This document shows, piece after piece, positions 1 to 6,165 of a stretch of DNA of 6,281 bases. Source of the stretch: Halobacteriales archaeon SW_10_68_16 (lineage in GTDB: Archaea; Halobacteriota; Halobacteria; Halobacteriales; Haloarculaceae); assembly GCA_003023485.1 (NCBI GenBank), contig PXSG01000003.1, positions 1-6,281 on the forward strand, in the 5' to 3' direction. Each line of letters starts with the position of its first letter. Positions within the stretch are counted from its first letter, which is position 1. The translations under genes were made by a program, and so were the position numbers. Below the pieces are notes generated by a model. It was given only the letters and a program-made list of their open reading frames with translations. It was not told where the DNA came from and did no database searches.

Positions 1-104
1 CCACACTGCGGACACGCGGGGCCGACTGGATTTCGTCTGCGGTGGGGGAGGCCACGACGACCGCTGTCTCGGTCCCGTCGACGGACTCGGTCCCCCGCCA
101 GTAG
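1..104 (+). CDS. probable 3' end of a rightward gene, product unknown (partial)
   Basis: A plus-strand frame is open from the window edge (first full codon at base 3) to a TAG at 102-104, giving a 33-residue C-terminal tail rich in Ser, Thr, Val and Ala and ending ...STDSVPRQ. Its third codon positions are about 85% G/C by hand count, as in the real genes here. The opposite strand shares the same wobble phase and reads an acidic, protein-like sequence, but that frame has no ATG, GTG or TTG upstream except a GTG at base 55. The wobble bias is strong between 55 and 101 and weaker beyond 104, which favours a plus-strand gene ending at 104. It would converge on the RHH gene, leaving a 60-base gap. 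No domain can be recognised in so short a piece, and the strand is not certain. Confidence 0.4.
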   Translation, partial: TLRTRGADWISSAVGEATTTAVSVPSTDSVPRQ

Positions 105-133
105 ACGTCTGTCGCGTTCCGCGGGACCGACCC

Positions 134-154
134 GGGAGTGTCCGCGGGAGTGTC
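134..154. repeat. short direct repeat, two copies of GGGAGTGTC
   Basis: GGGAGTGTC occurs at 134-142 and again at 146-154, a 12-base period. The related octamer CCGCGGGA occurs at 119-126 and 142-149, so GGGA recurs about every 11-12 bases from 123. The repeat lies in the 60-base gap between the two converging reading frames, downstream of the RHH gene's stop. No T-rich terminator is visible on either strand here. It may be chance in GC-rich DNA or a protein-binding site; nothing in the sequence decides between these. Confidence 0.45.
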
Positions 155-164
155 GCACGACGTA

Positions 165-707
165 TCAGTGCTTGGTGATGAGCACCTTCGTGAGTCCCTC
201 CTCGATGTCGATCTCGAAGGGCAGGTCCCGGCAGGAGCGTTCGATGAAGCGCGTCATGAACCACCGGATGTGCTCGGAGGGGAAGACCACGTGGTAGCGG
301 TCCTCGTCGCTGCGCCGCACGCTGAGAAAGCCACACAACGAGAGCCACTCCAGGACCTCCTCTACGGTCTCGAACTCGCCGTCGTACTCGCGGGCGTGGT
401 AGTCCGAGACCTGGTCGGCCGACTCCAGGAAGGAGGGGTCGGGCTCGCCCGATTCGTCGGTCACGTGATCGAGAAAGCAGTGCAGGAAGTCGACGTCCAG
501 CAGGACGTGCTCGCCCCCCGAGAGCATCGAGTGGTACTCCCCGAGCCTGGTCCCCGCCTCGGTCGTCGCGGCCTGGTAGTTCGCCGCGTAGAATGTCAGC
601 GCCCGCCGGACGACCTCGCTGCGACCGGCGTCGGTCCAGTCGGTGAGGTCCGCCAGCGCCTCCCGTGCGTCGTCGTCCAGCGAGACGGTCACCCTGTCGC
701 TCGCCAT
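165..707 (-). CDS. ribbon-helix-helix (CopG/Arc-type) protein with unrecognised C-terminal domain
   Basis: This 180-residue acidic protein probably acts as a transcription regulator. Residues 4-45 fit a ribbon-helix-helix fold: a short strand (RVTVSLDDD), a first helix ending near D23, then a turn with GRSEVVRRALTFYA forming the second helix. RHH proteins usually dimerise and place the strand in the DNA major groove. The remaining 130 or so residues are much longer than a simple CopG protein. They contain GEHVLLDVDFLHCFLDHV (65-82), a probable helical segment ETVEEVLEWLSLCGFL (113-128), and a C-terminal part from YHVVFPSEHIRWFM (138-151) to EIDIEEGLTKVLITK (165-179). I do not recognise this domain; the final helix followed by two strands only loosely recalls V4R-like sensor domains. 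The ATG at 707 was chosen because the RHH strand begins right after it and a TATA-like box lies at leaderless distance. Reading further upstream in the same frame runs into the HEAT gene and gives Arg-rich shadow sequence. It lies 79 bases downstream of the che operon on the same strand. A role in motility control is inference from position. Confidence 0.88.
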   Translation of the reverse strand: MASDRVTVSLDDDAREALADLTDWTDAGRSEVVRRALTFYAANYQAATTEAGTRLGEYHSMLSGGEHVLLDVDFLHCFLDHVTDESGEPDPSFLESADQVSDYHAREYDGEFETVEEVLEWLSLCGFLSVRRSDEDRYHVVFPSEHIRWFMTRFIERSCRDLPFEIDIEEGLTKVLITKH

Positions 708-731
708 GCACGCACAGACGCGTCCGAGACG

Positions 732-740
732 TGAAATACT
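732..740 (-). promoter_or_regulatory. TATA-like box for the RHH gene, probable leaderless start
   Basis: Read on the minus strand, the gap between the HEAT stop and the RHH start contains AGTATTTCA at 740-732, the most A/T-rich stretch in otherwise GC-rich DNA. Its centre is about 28 bases before the ATG at 707. Archaeal TATA boxes sit about 26-28 bases before the transcript start, so transcription would begin at or next to the ATG, giving a leaderless mRNA. This agrees with the absence of a Shine-Dalgarno motif in the bases just before the ATG. It suggests the gene can be expressed separately from the che operon. Confidence 0.5.
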
Positions 741-786
741 CTGTGCCCCTGCACGACTCGGGGGCGCGACCGCGAGGGTTGCGTTT

Positions 787-2019
787 TCAGTTCCCGGGGT
801 GCCCGCCGAGTTTCGACAGCGCGGAGAACGTCTTCTGTCGGACCTCCTCGTCCTCGGTGTCGTCGAGCAGCGACTGGAGGCGACGGGCGGTCTCCTCGTC
901 GCCGACTTTCCCGAGCGCGAACACGGCCTGGCCACGGACATCGCCGTCCTCGCCCTCGTCCTCGGCGAGTTCGAGCAGTTCGCGCCTGACGTGGGGGCCG
1001 CCGATTTCGGCGAGGCTGGTGGCGGCGAACTGCCGGGTCATCTGTCCCTCGTCACGGAGCGCCTCGACGAGGGCGTCGACGGCCTCGCGGCTGTCGGGGT
1101 CGTCCATGACCCGCCCGAGCAGCCAGGCGGTGTTGCGCCGCTGGGCGGCCTGCGTGCTCTCGCGCAGGATCTCCACCAGCGGCGCGACCACCGTCGCGTC
1201 GTCGGTCTCGGAGAGGCGCTCGACGACCGTCTCGCGGATGCGGTGGCTCTGCTCGGTCGGGACGTTCGCGAGCAGTTCCACCAGCGAGTAGACGGCCGTC
1301 CGCCGGACCGCGGGCGAGGGGTCGGCCAGCGCCTCGATCAGCGGGTCGACCGGGCGGTCGTTGGTGAAGTTGCCGAAGGCGCTGACCGCCACGCGGCGGA
1401 CGCGCTCGTCCTCATCGTCGTAGAGGTCGAGCAGCGCCGTCAGCGCCTGGCGGTTGCCGATCCGACCCAGTGCGTCGGCGGCCTCGCGGCGGACCCCGCC
1501 GACCGGGTCCGAGAGGAGTCCCGTCAGCGGGTCGGTCGCCCGCGGGTCGCCGATCCCCCCACATGCGCGGGCAGCACGGGCGCGAACCCGGGGGTCGGCG
1601 TCGTCGAAGCGCTCGACGAGTTTCGGAACGGCGTCGGACTGGTCGAGGTCGCCCAGCGCGTTCGCCGCGGCCATTCGCAACTCCGGGACGTCCGCCCCGA
1701 GTGCCCGGACGAACGCCTTCGCCTTCACCCAGTCCGCGGCATCCTGTTCGAGGTCGACCCCCGCCATCGTCGCCAGGAGTTCCTCTAAGGCGTCCTGGCC
1801 GTGCTGGTTCAGCGCGTCGATGGCCGCCGCCGCGACCTCGCCGTCCTCGTTCTCTGCGGCCTCCACCAGGGCGTTGATGATGTCCCGTCGGTCGACGTGG
1901 TCCTCGAGGCGGCCGAGCATCCCTGCGGCCCGCTTGCGCACCTCGGGGTTGTTCGCGCGCCGGAGCGCACCGATGAGTTCCTGTGCGTTGCCCTCGCGTT
2001 CGTGTTGGTACAGAGACAT
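787..2019 (-). CDS. HEAT/PBS-lyase-repeat protein of the archaeal che cluster
   Basis: This 410-residue protein is built almost entirely of HEAT-like repeats of roughly 30 residues and should form an alpha-solenoid for protein-protein contacts. The clearest PBS-type units carry a D-P-x-V-R-x-x-A-x-x-A-L-G-x-I-G pattern, seen around residues 139-157, 170-188, 201-218, 232-249, 323-341, 355-373 and 386-404; weaker units occupy the N-terminal 125 residues. There is no signal peptide, membrane segment or enzymatic motif. HEAT-repeat proteins of this kind belong to haloarchaeal che clusters; in Halobacterium salinarum the equivalent (OE2401F, from memory) was found with the CheF proteins to bind Che proteins and archaellum accessory proteins and to be needed for normal taxis. 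Here the ATG overlaps the cheR stop by one base (TAATG), with no Shine-Dalgarno motif, so translation is probably coupled to cheR. It is the last gene of the tight operon. Confusion with a true phycobilisome lyase is unlikely in this organism; that name reflects only the repeat type. Confidence 0.92.
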   Translation of the reverse strand: MSLYQHEREGNAQELIGALRRANNPEVRKRAAGMLGRLEDHVDRRDIINALVEAAENEDGEVAAAAIDALNQHGQDALEELLATMAGVDLEQDAADWVKAKAFVRALGADVPELRMAAANALGDLDQSDAVPKLVERFDDADPRVRARAARACGGIGDPRATDPLTGLLSDPVGGVRREAADALGRIGNRQALTALLDLYDDEDERVRRVAVSAFGNFTNDRPVDPLIEALADPSPAVRRTAVYSLVELLANVPTEQSHRIRETVVERLSETDDATVVAPLVEILRESTQAAQRRNTAWLLGRVMDDPDSREAVDALVEALRDEGQMTRQFAATSLAEIGGPHVRRELLELAEDEGEDGDVRGQAVFALGKVGDEETARRLQSLLDDTEDEEVRQKTFSALSKLGGHPGN

Positions 2020-2828
2020 TATAGGCGTCGGTAGATGCGGTGTTGCTTGTGGACCGGGTCGAACGCGTCCCGACACTCCGCGGGCAGCGTCTCGGTCATG
2101 CCGATCATCAGGTACCCGCCCTCCCGCAGGGACCCGCGGATGGTCCGGAAGATCGGCGTCTTGTACTCGGCGTCGATGTAGATGAGGAAGTTCCGGCACA
2201 GCACCAAATCGAAGTCCCGCTCGGGATCCCCGCGGATGAGGTCGTGTCGCTCGAAGGAGACCGGCCGTTTGACGCGGTCGCGCACCTCGAAGCGGTCGCC
2301 GTCCCGGTCGATGTACCGGTCGTCGTCTTCCAGTGGTTCGAGTTCCTCTGCGATGTCCGTGGTCTGGGAGGTCTCGTAGACGCCGCGGCGGGCCACCTCG
2401 AGGATGTCGGGGTTGATGTCGGTCGCGGTGATCTCGAGGCGGCGCTCGGCGATGTCGGGGTCGTCCATCGCGAGCATCGCCACCGAGTACGGTTCCCGGC
2501 CGTCCGCACACGGGGCCGACCAGACCCGAACCCGTCGGTTCTCGGCGGTCAGTTCCCGCAGGACGCCGCGCAGTTTCTCCCAGGCGTCGGGGTTCCGGAA
2601 GAAGCCCGTGACGTTGATCGACAGCGAGTCCAGCAGCGCCTCCTGCTCGTCGGCGTCGCGGTCGAGCAGGCGCTTGTAGGCGCGGTACCCGTCGGTGTCG
2701 GTCCGGCGCATCCGGGCCGTGATCCGGCGGTCGAGGTACGCGTCGTTGTAAAAGTCCGTCTCGAAGTCCAGTTCCGACTCGATGTACTCGAGCAGGCTCT
2801 CGAAGGCGCGGTCCTCGGCCCGGCTCAT
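2019..2828 (-). CDS. cheR: chemotaxis protein methyltransferase CheR
   Basis: CheR transfers methyl groups from S-adenosylmethionine to glutamates in the cytoplasmic domain of taxis transducers, raising their activity during adaptation. The 269-residue length is close to bacterial CheR (about 280). Residues 1 to about 75 form the helical N-terminal domain, ending in the family signature INVTGFFRNP (71-80). The methyltransferase domain follows, with the SAM-binding motif SAPCADGREPYS (104-115), TDIN (136-139) whose Asp is placed to contact the cofactor, FERHDL (192-197), CRNFLIYI (211-218) and GGYLMIGMTETL (237-248). Bacterial CheR usually has GEEPYS where this has GREPYS; I believe the variant is common in haloarchaea. 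The ATG lies in the ATGA overlap with the cheA stop, so translation is probably coupled; no clear Shine-Dalgarno motif precedes it. Downstream it shares one base with the HEAT gene. Together with CheB it sets the methylation state that tunes CheA. Confidence 0.97.
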   Translation of the reverse strand: MSRAEDRAFESLLEYIESELDFETDFYNDAYLDRRITARMRRTDTDGYRAYKRLLDRDADEQEALLDSLSINVTGFFRNPDAWEKLRGVLRELTAENRRVRVWSAPCADGREPYSVAMLAMDDPDIAERRLEITATDINPDILEVARRGVYETSQTTDIAEELEPLEDDDRYIDRDGDRFEVRDRVKRPVSFERHDLIRGDPERDFDLVLCRNFLIYIDAEYKTPIFRTIRGSLREGGYLMIGMTETLPAECRDAFDPVHKQHRIYRRL

Positions 2829-4843
2829 AGGGTGACGACGTCCAGGATGTGCACGATGTTGCCGTCGCCAAGCACCGCGGTCCCCGAGAGCCCGGGGGTG
2901 CCGCTCAGGATGCCCTCCAGGGGTTTGACGACGACCTCCTCCTGTGCGTTGACCGAGTCACACTTCAGCGCGACCTGCCGCTCTGATGCGCGAATACGGA
3001 CGAGCATCCCCTCCTCGATTTCGCCCTCGATCTCCTCGACTTCGAGGCCGTCGCCGCCGTCGGTCGCCGCGGCCTTCCCGCCCTCTGTGGCGTGGGTGCC
3101 GGGCACGTCGAAGGCCTCCGCGAGGTCGATCACGGGGTAGATCTCGCCGTTGTGCTTGATGACCTCCTGGCCGTTGACCTGCTTCATCTCGTCGGTGCGG
3201 GTGATCTCGTCGACGTTCTTGATGGGGACGCCGTACTCCTCGTCGCCGACCTCGACGAACAGCACCTTGACGATGGCCATCGTCACCGGCAATCGGAGGT
3301 TGACGGCCGTCCCCTCGCCGGGCGTCGAGTCGACGCTGACCGAACCGTCCAGTTGCGTGACCGTCTCGTGGACGACGTCCATCCCGACGCCGCGCCCGGA
3401 GACGTCGGTCACCTCCTCGGCCGTCGAGAAGCCGGGGTGGAAGACCAGATCGTAGATGGCCGAGTCGGACATCGTCTCCAGTTCCTCCGGCGAGCGGATG
3501 CCCTGCTCGACGGCCTGGCGCCTGATCTCCTCGACGTCGAGGCCGGCGCCGTCGTCGACCACCTCGATGATGACGTGGTCGCGCTCCCGGGAGGCCCGCA
3601 GCGTGACCTGGCCCTCGCGGGGTTTGCCCTTCCGTTCGCGCTCGTCGGGGCGCTCGACGCCGTGGTCGATGGCGTTCCGGATGACATGCATCAGCGGGTC
3701 CGAGATCTCCGTCAGGATGGTGCGGTCGAGTTCGATGTCCTCGCCCTCGACCGCGAAGTCGATCTCCTTGTCGAGTTCCCGCGCCAGATCACGGACCATC
3801 CGGGGGAACTTCCCGACGACCTTCTTCAGCGGGATGAGCCGCATGTCCATCACCGTGTTCTGGAGGTTCGCGGTGATCTTGTCGAGTTCGTTCAGCGTCT
3901 CGCCCGCCGAGTCGAGGTCGTCGTCCTCGACGGCCCGCCGGAGTTTGATGCGGCTGGTCACCAGTTGCTCGACCAGCCCGTGGAGGTCGTCGAGCTGGTC
4001 GACGTCGACCCGGACGGACTTGATCTCGTCGACGGAGTGGTCGGCGTCGCCGCCGGTCGCGTCCGCCGCCGTGTCCGCCGTCAGGTCGTCGGTCGCGTCG
4101 GTGACCGTCGCCGACTCGATTTGCCCGACGGCGTCGAGTTCGGCGTCGACGCGCCCGAGGTCCTCGGCCGCGATGAACAGGCCGAACGTCTCCCCGAAGT
4201 CGCCGTCCTCGATGTCGGCCCTGTCGGGGTGGGTCTCCAGAACGTCGAACAGTTCCTCGATCCGCTCCATCGCGAACATGGCGTCGACGCCGGCCATCTC
4301 CGTCTCGCCCAGCGACACCTCGACGTGGACGACGCGACCCTCGACGTCGGCGGGATCGACGTCCACCGCCCCGCGGTCGAGGTCCGGCCCGTCGCCATCG
4401 TCGTCGCCGGTTGCGCCGGATTCGTCGGCCGATCCCGCCGGGGCGCCCTCGCCGGCCGTGTCGGGGCCGTCTTCGAGGACCGCCCGGAGTTCCGCCACGA
4501 GGTCGCCGGTGTCGGTGCCCGCCTCGCCGTGTTCTTCGATCTCGCCGACGATGGCCTCGATCCGGTCGACGCCGGCGAACACCAGGTCCATCACCGCCGG
4601 CGTGACGGCGAGGTCGCCCTCGCGCATCTCGTCTAGGAGGTCCTCCATGGCGTGGGCAAGCTCCGAGGCGTCCTCGAAGCCCATCGCGCCGAAGTTACCC
4701 TTCAGCGTGTGGGCCGTCCGGAAGATCTGGTCCATCGCCTCCCTGTCTTCGGGGTCCGACTCGAGCGCGAGCAGCGAGTTGTTCAGCTTCGTTATCTCCT
4801 CTCGGCTTTCGCGGATGAACGCGTCGAGATACTGATCGTCCAT
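2825..4843 (-). CDS. cheA: chemotaxis histidine kinase CheA
   Basis: CheA is the central kinase: transducers and CheW control its autophosphorylation, and it passes phosphate to CheY and CheB. The protein has 672 residues, near the bacterial size of about 650. P1, an HPt domain (about 1-105), carries the phosphorylated His45 in TAHTLKGNFGAMGF. An acidic, low-complexity linker (about 125-165) leads to a probable P2 response-regulator-docking domain (about 168-250). A second linker is followed by the P3 dimerisation helices (about 272-350, including LHGLVEQL and NTVMDMRLIPL). P4 (about 350-520) is the GHKL ATPase with N box HVIRNAIDHGVERPDE (386-401), G1 DDGAGLD (430-436), F box IYDLVFHPGFSTAE (463-476) and G2 SGRGVGMDVV (482-491). 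P5 (about 521-672) is CheW-like and binds CheW and the receptor tips; it has an acidic Gly/Glu-rich insertion at about 582-612. The gene starts two bases after the cheB stop and overlaps cheR by four. No essential motif is missing. Confidence 0.98.
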   Translation of the reverse strand: MDDQYLDAFIRESREEITKLNNSLLALESDPEDREAMDQIFRTAHTLKGNFGAMGFEDASELAHAMEDLLDEMREGDLAVTPAVMDLVFAGVDRIEAIVGEIEEHGEAGTDTGDLVAELRAVLEDGPDTAGEGAPAGSADESGATGDDDGDGPDLDRGAVDVDPADVEGRVVHVEVSLGETEMAGVDAMFAMERIEELFDVLETHPDRADIEDGDFGETFGLFIAAEDLGRVDAELDAVGQIESATVTDATDDLTADTAADATGGDADHSVDEIKSVRVDVDQLDDLHGLVEQLVTSRIKLRRAVEDDDLDSAGETLNELDKITANLQNTVMDMRLIPLKKVVGKFPRMVRDLARELDKEIDFAVEGEDIELDRTILTEISDPLMHVIRNAIDHGVERPDERERKGKPREGQVTLRASRERDHVIIEVVDDGAGLDVEEIRRQAVEQGIRSPEELETMSDSAIYDLVFHPGFSTAEEVTDVSGRGVGMDVVHETVTQLDGSVSVDSTPGEGTAVNLRLPVTMAIVKVLFVEVGDEEYGVPIKNVDEITRTDEMKQVNGQEVIKHNGEIYPVIDLAEAFDVPGTHATEGGKAAATDGGDGLEVEEIEGEIEEGMLVRIRASERQVALKCDSVNAQEEVVVKPLEGILSGTPGLSGTAVLGDGNIVHILDVVTL

Positions 4844-4845
4844 TG

Positions 4846-5994
4846 TTATATCCCCTCCGCAGCCGCAGTGTCCAGGATCCGCCCGGGGATCTCCCCGATG
4901 GGGAGCACGTCGTCGACGTGGCCGGTTTCGATCGCACGCTTTGGCATCCCGAACACGGCCGAGGTCTCCTCGTTCTGTGCGATCGTGTGGCCGTCGACGG
5001 CCTTGATCGCCTTGATGCCCGCGGCGCCGTCCTCGCCCATTCCCGTGAGGATGACGCCGACGATCGGGTCCGTGACCGTCCCGGCGGCCGACCGCATCGT
5101 CACGTCCACGGACGGGCGGACGCTGTTGACCGGCGGGTCGTCGGTCACCGACACGCGCAGGCGGCCGGCGTGGTAGTTCGAGACTTCGAGGTGGCTGTTG
5201 CCGGGTGCGATCAGCGCCTCGCCGCCGCCGAGCCGGTCGCCGTCGCGTGCCTCGCGGACGTCGTAGTCGCTGTTGGCGTCGACGCGCTCGGCGAAGCGGC
5301 CGGTGAACCCGTCGGGCATGTGCTGGACGACGAGCACCCGGAACTCCGCCCCGCGGGGCAACTCGCACATCACCTGCTCGACCATCTTCGGGCCGCCCGT
5401 CGAGGAGCCGATGACGAGTGTGGGATCCTCGACGTACCGGCGCGCCGTCGCGCTCGTCGCGGCGCTCGTCCCGCCACCGGCCTCGACACCGGCGTCCGTG
5501 CCGGCGTCCCGGCCCGCCGTGGTCCCTGCCGGGGACGCGGTCGCGTCGGAGCCTGCTCCGGTCCCGGCGGCCACGTCCCCGCCGGTCACGTCGGCCTCGG
5601 CGACCGAGGAGACCATCTCCACGAGCTGGTCCTCGAGGCGGGACATCTCCATCGACACCTCGCCGCCGGGTTTGGTGAAGAAGTCGACCGCGCCCGCGTC
5701 GAGGGCCTCGAAGGTGACGTCGGCGTTCTCGTCGGTGTGGGCCGAGAGCATCACGATCGGCGTCGGGTGCTCGGCCATGATGCGCTCGACGGCCTCGATA
5801 CCGTCCATCTCGGGCATCTCGACGTCCATCGTCACCACGTCCGGGTCCACCTCGGCGACCAGGTCGACGGCCTCGTGGCCGTTGCGTGCCTCGCCGACGA
5901 CCTCGATGCCGCCACCCTCGAGGATGTCGGAGATGACGCTCCGCATGAAGTGGGAGTCGTCCGCGACCACAGCACGGGGGCGCGAGCGCGACAT
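4846..5994 (-). CDS. cheB: protein-glutamate methylesterase/glutamine deamidase CheB
   Basis: CheB removes methyl groups from, and deamidates, transducer side chains, giving feedback when phosphorylated by CheA. The 382-residue protein starts with a receiver domain (about 6-125): acidic pair Asp12-Asp13, phosphoacceptor Asp57 in VVTMDVEMPEMDG, Ser84 in VMLSAH and Lys108 in FFTKPGG. An Ala/Gly/Thr-rich linker covers about 132-186. The esterase domain (about 190-382) has the catalytic triad Ser198 in IGSSTGG, His225 in VVQHMPDGF and Asp322 in LTGMGEDG. RPSVDV (293-298), typical of the family, is also present. The ATG at 5994 was chosen because GGGAGGTG lies five bases upstream and because related haloarchaeal proteins start just before the VVADDSHFMRS segment. 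An in-frame ATG at 6072 would add 26 residues (408 in total) of Asp/Ser/Gly-rich, unstructured sequence. It is the first gene of the leftward operon and is divergent from cheW. Confidence 0.97.
   Translation of the reverse strand: MSRSRPRAVVADDSHFMRSVISDILEGGGIEVVGEARNGHEAVDLVAEVDPDVVTMDVEMPEMDGIEAVERIMAEHPTPIVMLSAHTDENADVTFEALDAGAVDFFTKPGGEVSMEMSRLEDQLVEMVSSVAEADVTGGDVAAGTGAGSDATASPAGTTAGRDAGTDAGVEAGGGTSAATSATARRYVEDPTLVIGSSTGGPKMVEQVMCELPRGAEFRVLVVQHMPDGFTGRFAERVDANSDYDVREARDGDRLGGGEALIAPGNSHLEVSNYHAGRLRVSVTDDPPVNSVRPSVDVTMRSAAGTVTDPIVGVILTGMGEDGAAGIKAIKAVDGHTIAQNEETSAVFGMPKRAIETGHVDDVLPIGEIPGRILDTAAAEGI
4851..4858 (-). promoter_or_regulatory. Shine-Dalgarno of cheA inside the end of cheB
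   Basis: The minus strand reads GGAGGGGA at 4858-4851, inside the last codons of cheB. It ends eight bases before the cheA ATG at 4843. The GGAGG core matches the haloarchaeal 16S tail. It fixes the cheA start and shows that cheA can recruit ribosomes itself, unlike cheR and the HEAT gene, which seem to depend on overlaps. Confidence 0.75.
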
Positions 5995-5999
5995 CACCG

Positions 6000-6007
6000 C
6001 ACCTCCC
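6000..6007 (-). promoter_or_regulatory. strong Shine-Dalgarno of cheB deciding its start
   Basis: The minus strand reads GGGAGGTG at 6007-6000, a near full complement of the archaeal 16S rRNA tail. It is followed by five bases and then the ATG at 5994. This spacing is ideal and favours 5994 over the upstream in-frame ATG at 6072, which has only a weak GGTG before it. Confidence 0.75.
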
Positions 6008-6070
6008 GTCGCCGACGTTGCCGAACCGTCGTCGTCTCCATTCTCGTCACGAACTGTGGTCAGATCCCGC

Positions 6071-6123
6071 ATAAAGACACCGCCCCGGTAATCAAATCTG
6101 ATAGCACGGGAGCCACGTTTAAG
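6071..6123 (-). promoter_or_regulatory. leftward promoter region of the cheB-cheA-cheR-HEAT operon, three candidate boxes
   Basis: Three A/T-rich elements are visible on the minus strand. CTTAAA at 6123-6118 would start transcription near 6094. GATTTGAT at 6098-6091 would start it near 6068. TCTTTAT at 6077-6071 would start it near 6047, leaving a leader of about 50 bases that contains the strong Shine-Dalgarno of cheB. The first two would also allow translation from 6072. The last fits best with the chosen start. Which is used cannot be decided from sequence alone. Confidence 0.4.
6118..6123 (+). promoter_or_regulatory. TATA-like box of cheW
   Basis: TTTAAG on the plus strand is close to the haloarchaeal TATA consensus and stands out in GC-rich DNA. 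A transcript start about 26-27 bases downstream, near 6147, would give a short leader of about 19 bases that includes the cheW Shine-Dalgarno. Its reverse complement, CTTAAA, could also serve the divergent operon. Confidence 0.55.
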
Positions 6124-6154
6124 ACGCTCGGGTGGGGTCTTCCGACCACGAACA

Positions 6155-6160
6155 GGGAGG
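6155..6160 (+). promoter_or_regulatory. Shine-Dalgarno of cheW
   Basis: GGGAGG ends five bases before the ATG at 6166, the same spacing as at cheB. It confirms the cheW start. Confidence 0.75.
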
Positions 6161-6165
6161 CCACG

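Noticed and set aside
1..164. Minus-strand frame at the left edge reading NATDVYWRGTESVDG
   Set aside because: It looks protein-like, but no ATG, GTG or TTG precedes that segment in frame before the stop within the RHH gene. Codon-position bias also fades beyond base 104. The plus-strand frame ending at 104 explains the bias better, though not conclusively.
643..1788. Plus-strand frame of about 381 codons opposite the HEAT gene, and the 2040-3140 frame opposite cheR
   Set aside because: Both mirror genuine coding sequence with clear domain motifs on the minus strand, and neither has a promoter or ribosome site of its own.
2020..2871. Extension of the HEAT gene upstream into an ATG at 2871
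   Set aside because: This would read cheR in a wrong frame and gives Arg/Pro-rich sequence. The repeat pattern begins right after the ATG at 2019, which overlaps the cheR stop.
3092..4636. Long plus-strand open frame (about 514 codons) opposite cheA
   Set aside because: It is a GC-driven shadow of cheA: stop codons are rare on the opposite strand of GC-rich genes. The translation is Val/Asp/Leu/Arg-rich without any recognisable fold, whereas the minus strand gives complete CheA domains.
3456..4835. Second long plus-strand frame opposite cheA, Ser/Arg-rich
   Set aside because: It overlaps the other shadow, and its Ser/Arg/Thr-dominated composition is typical of a wrong frame in haloarchaeal DNA.
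4844..5368. Extension of CheA upstream into cheB
   Set aside because: The added part is an Arg-rich out-of-frame reading of cheB. The ATG at 4843 has a Shine-Dalgarno and starts the HPt domain directly.
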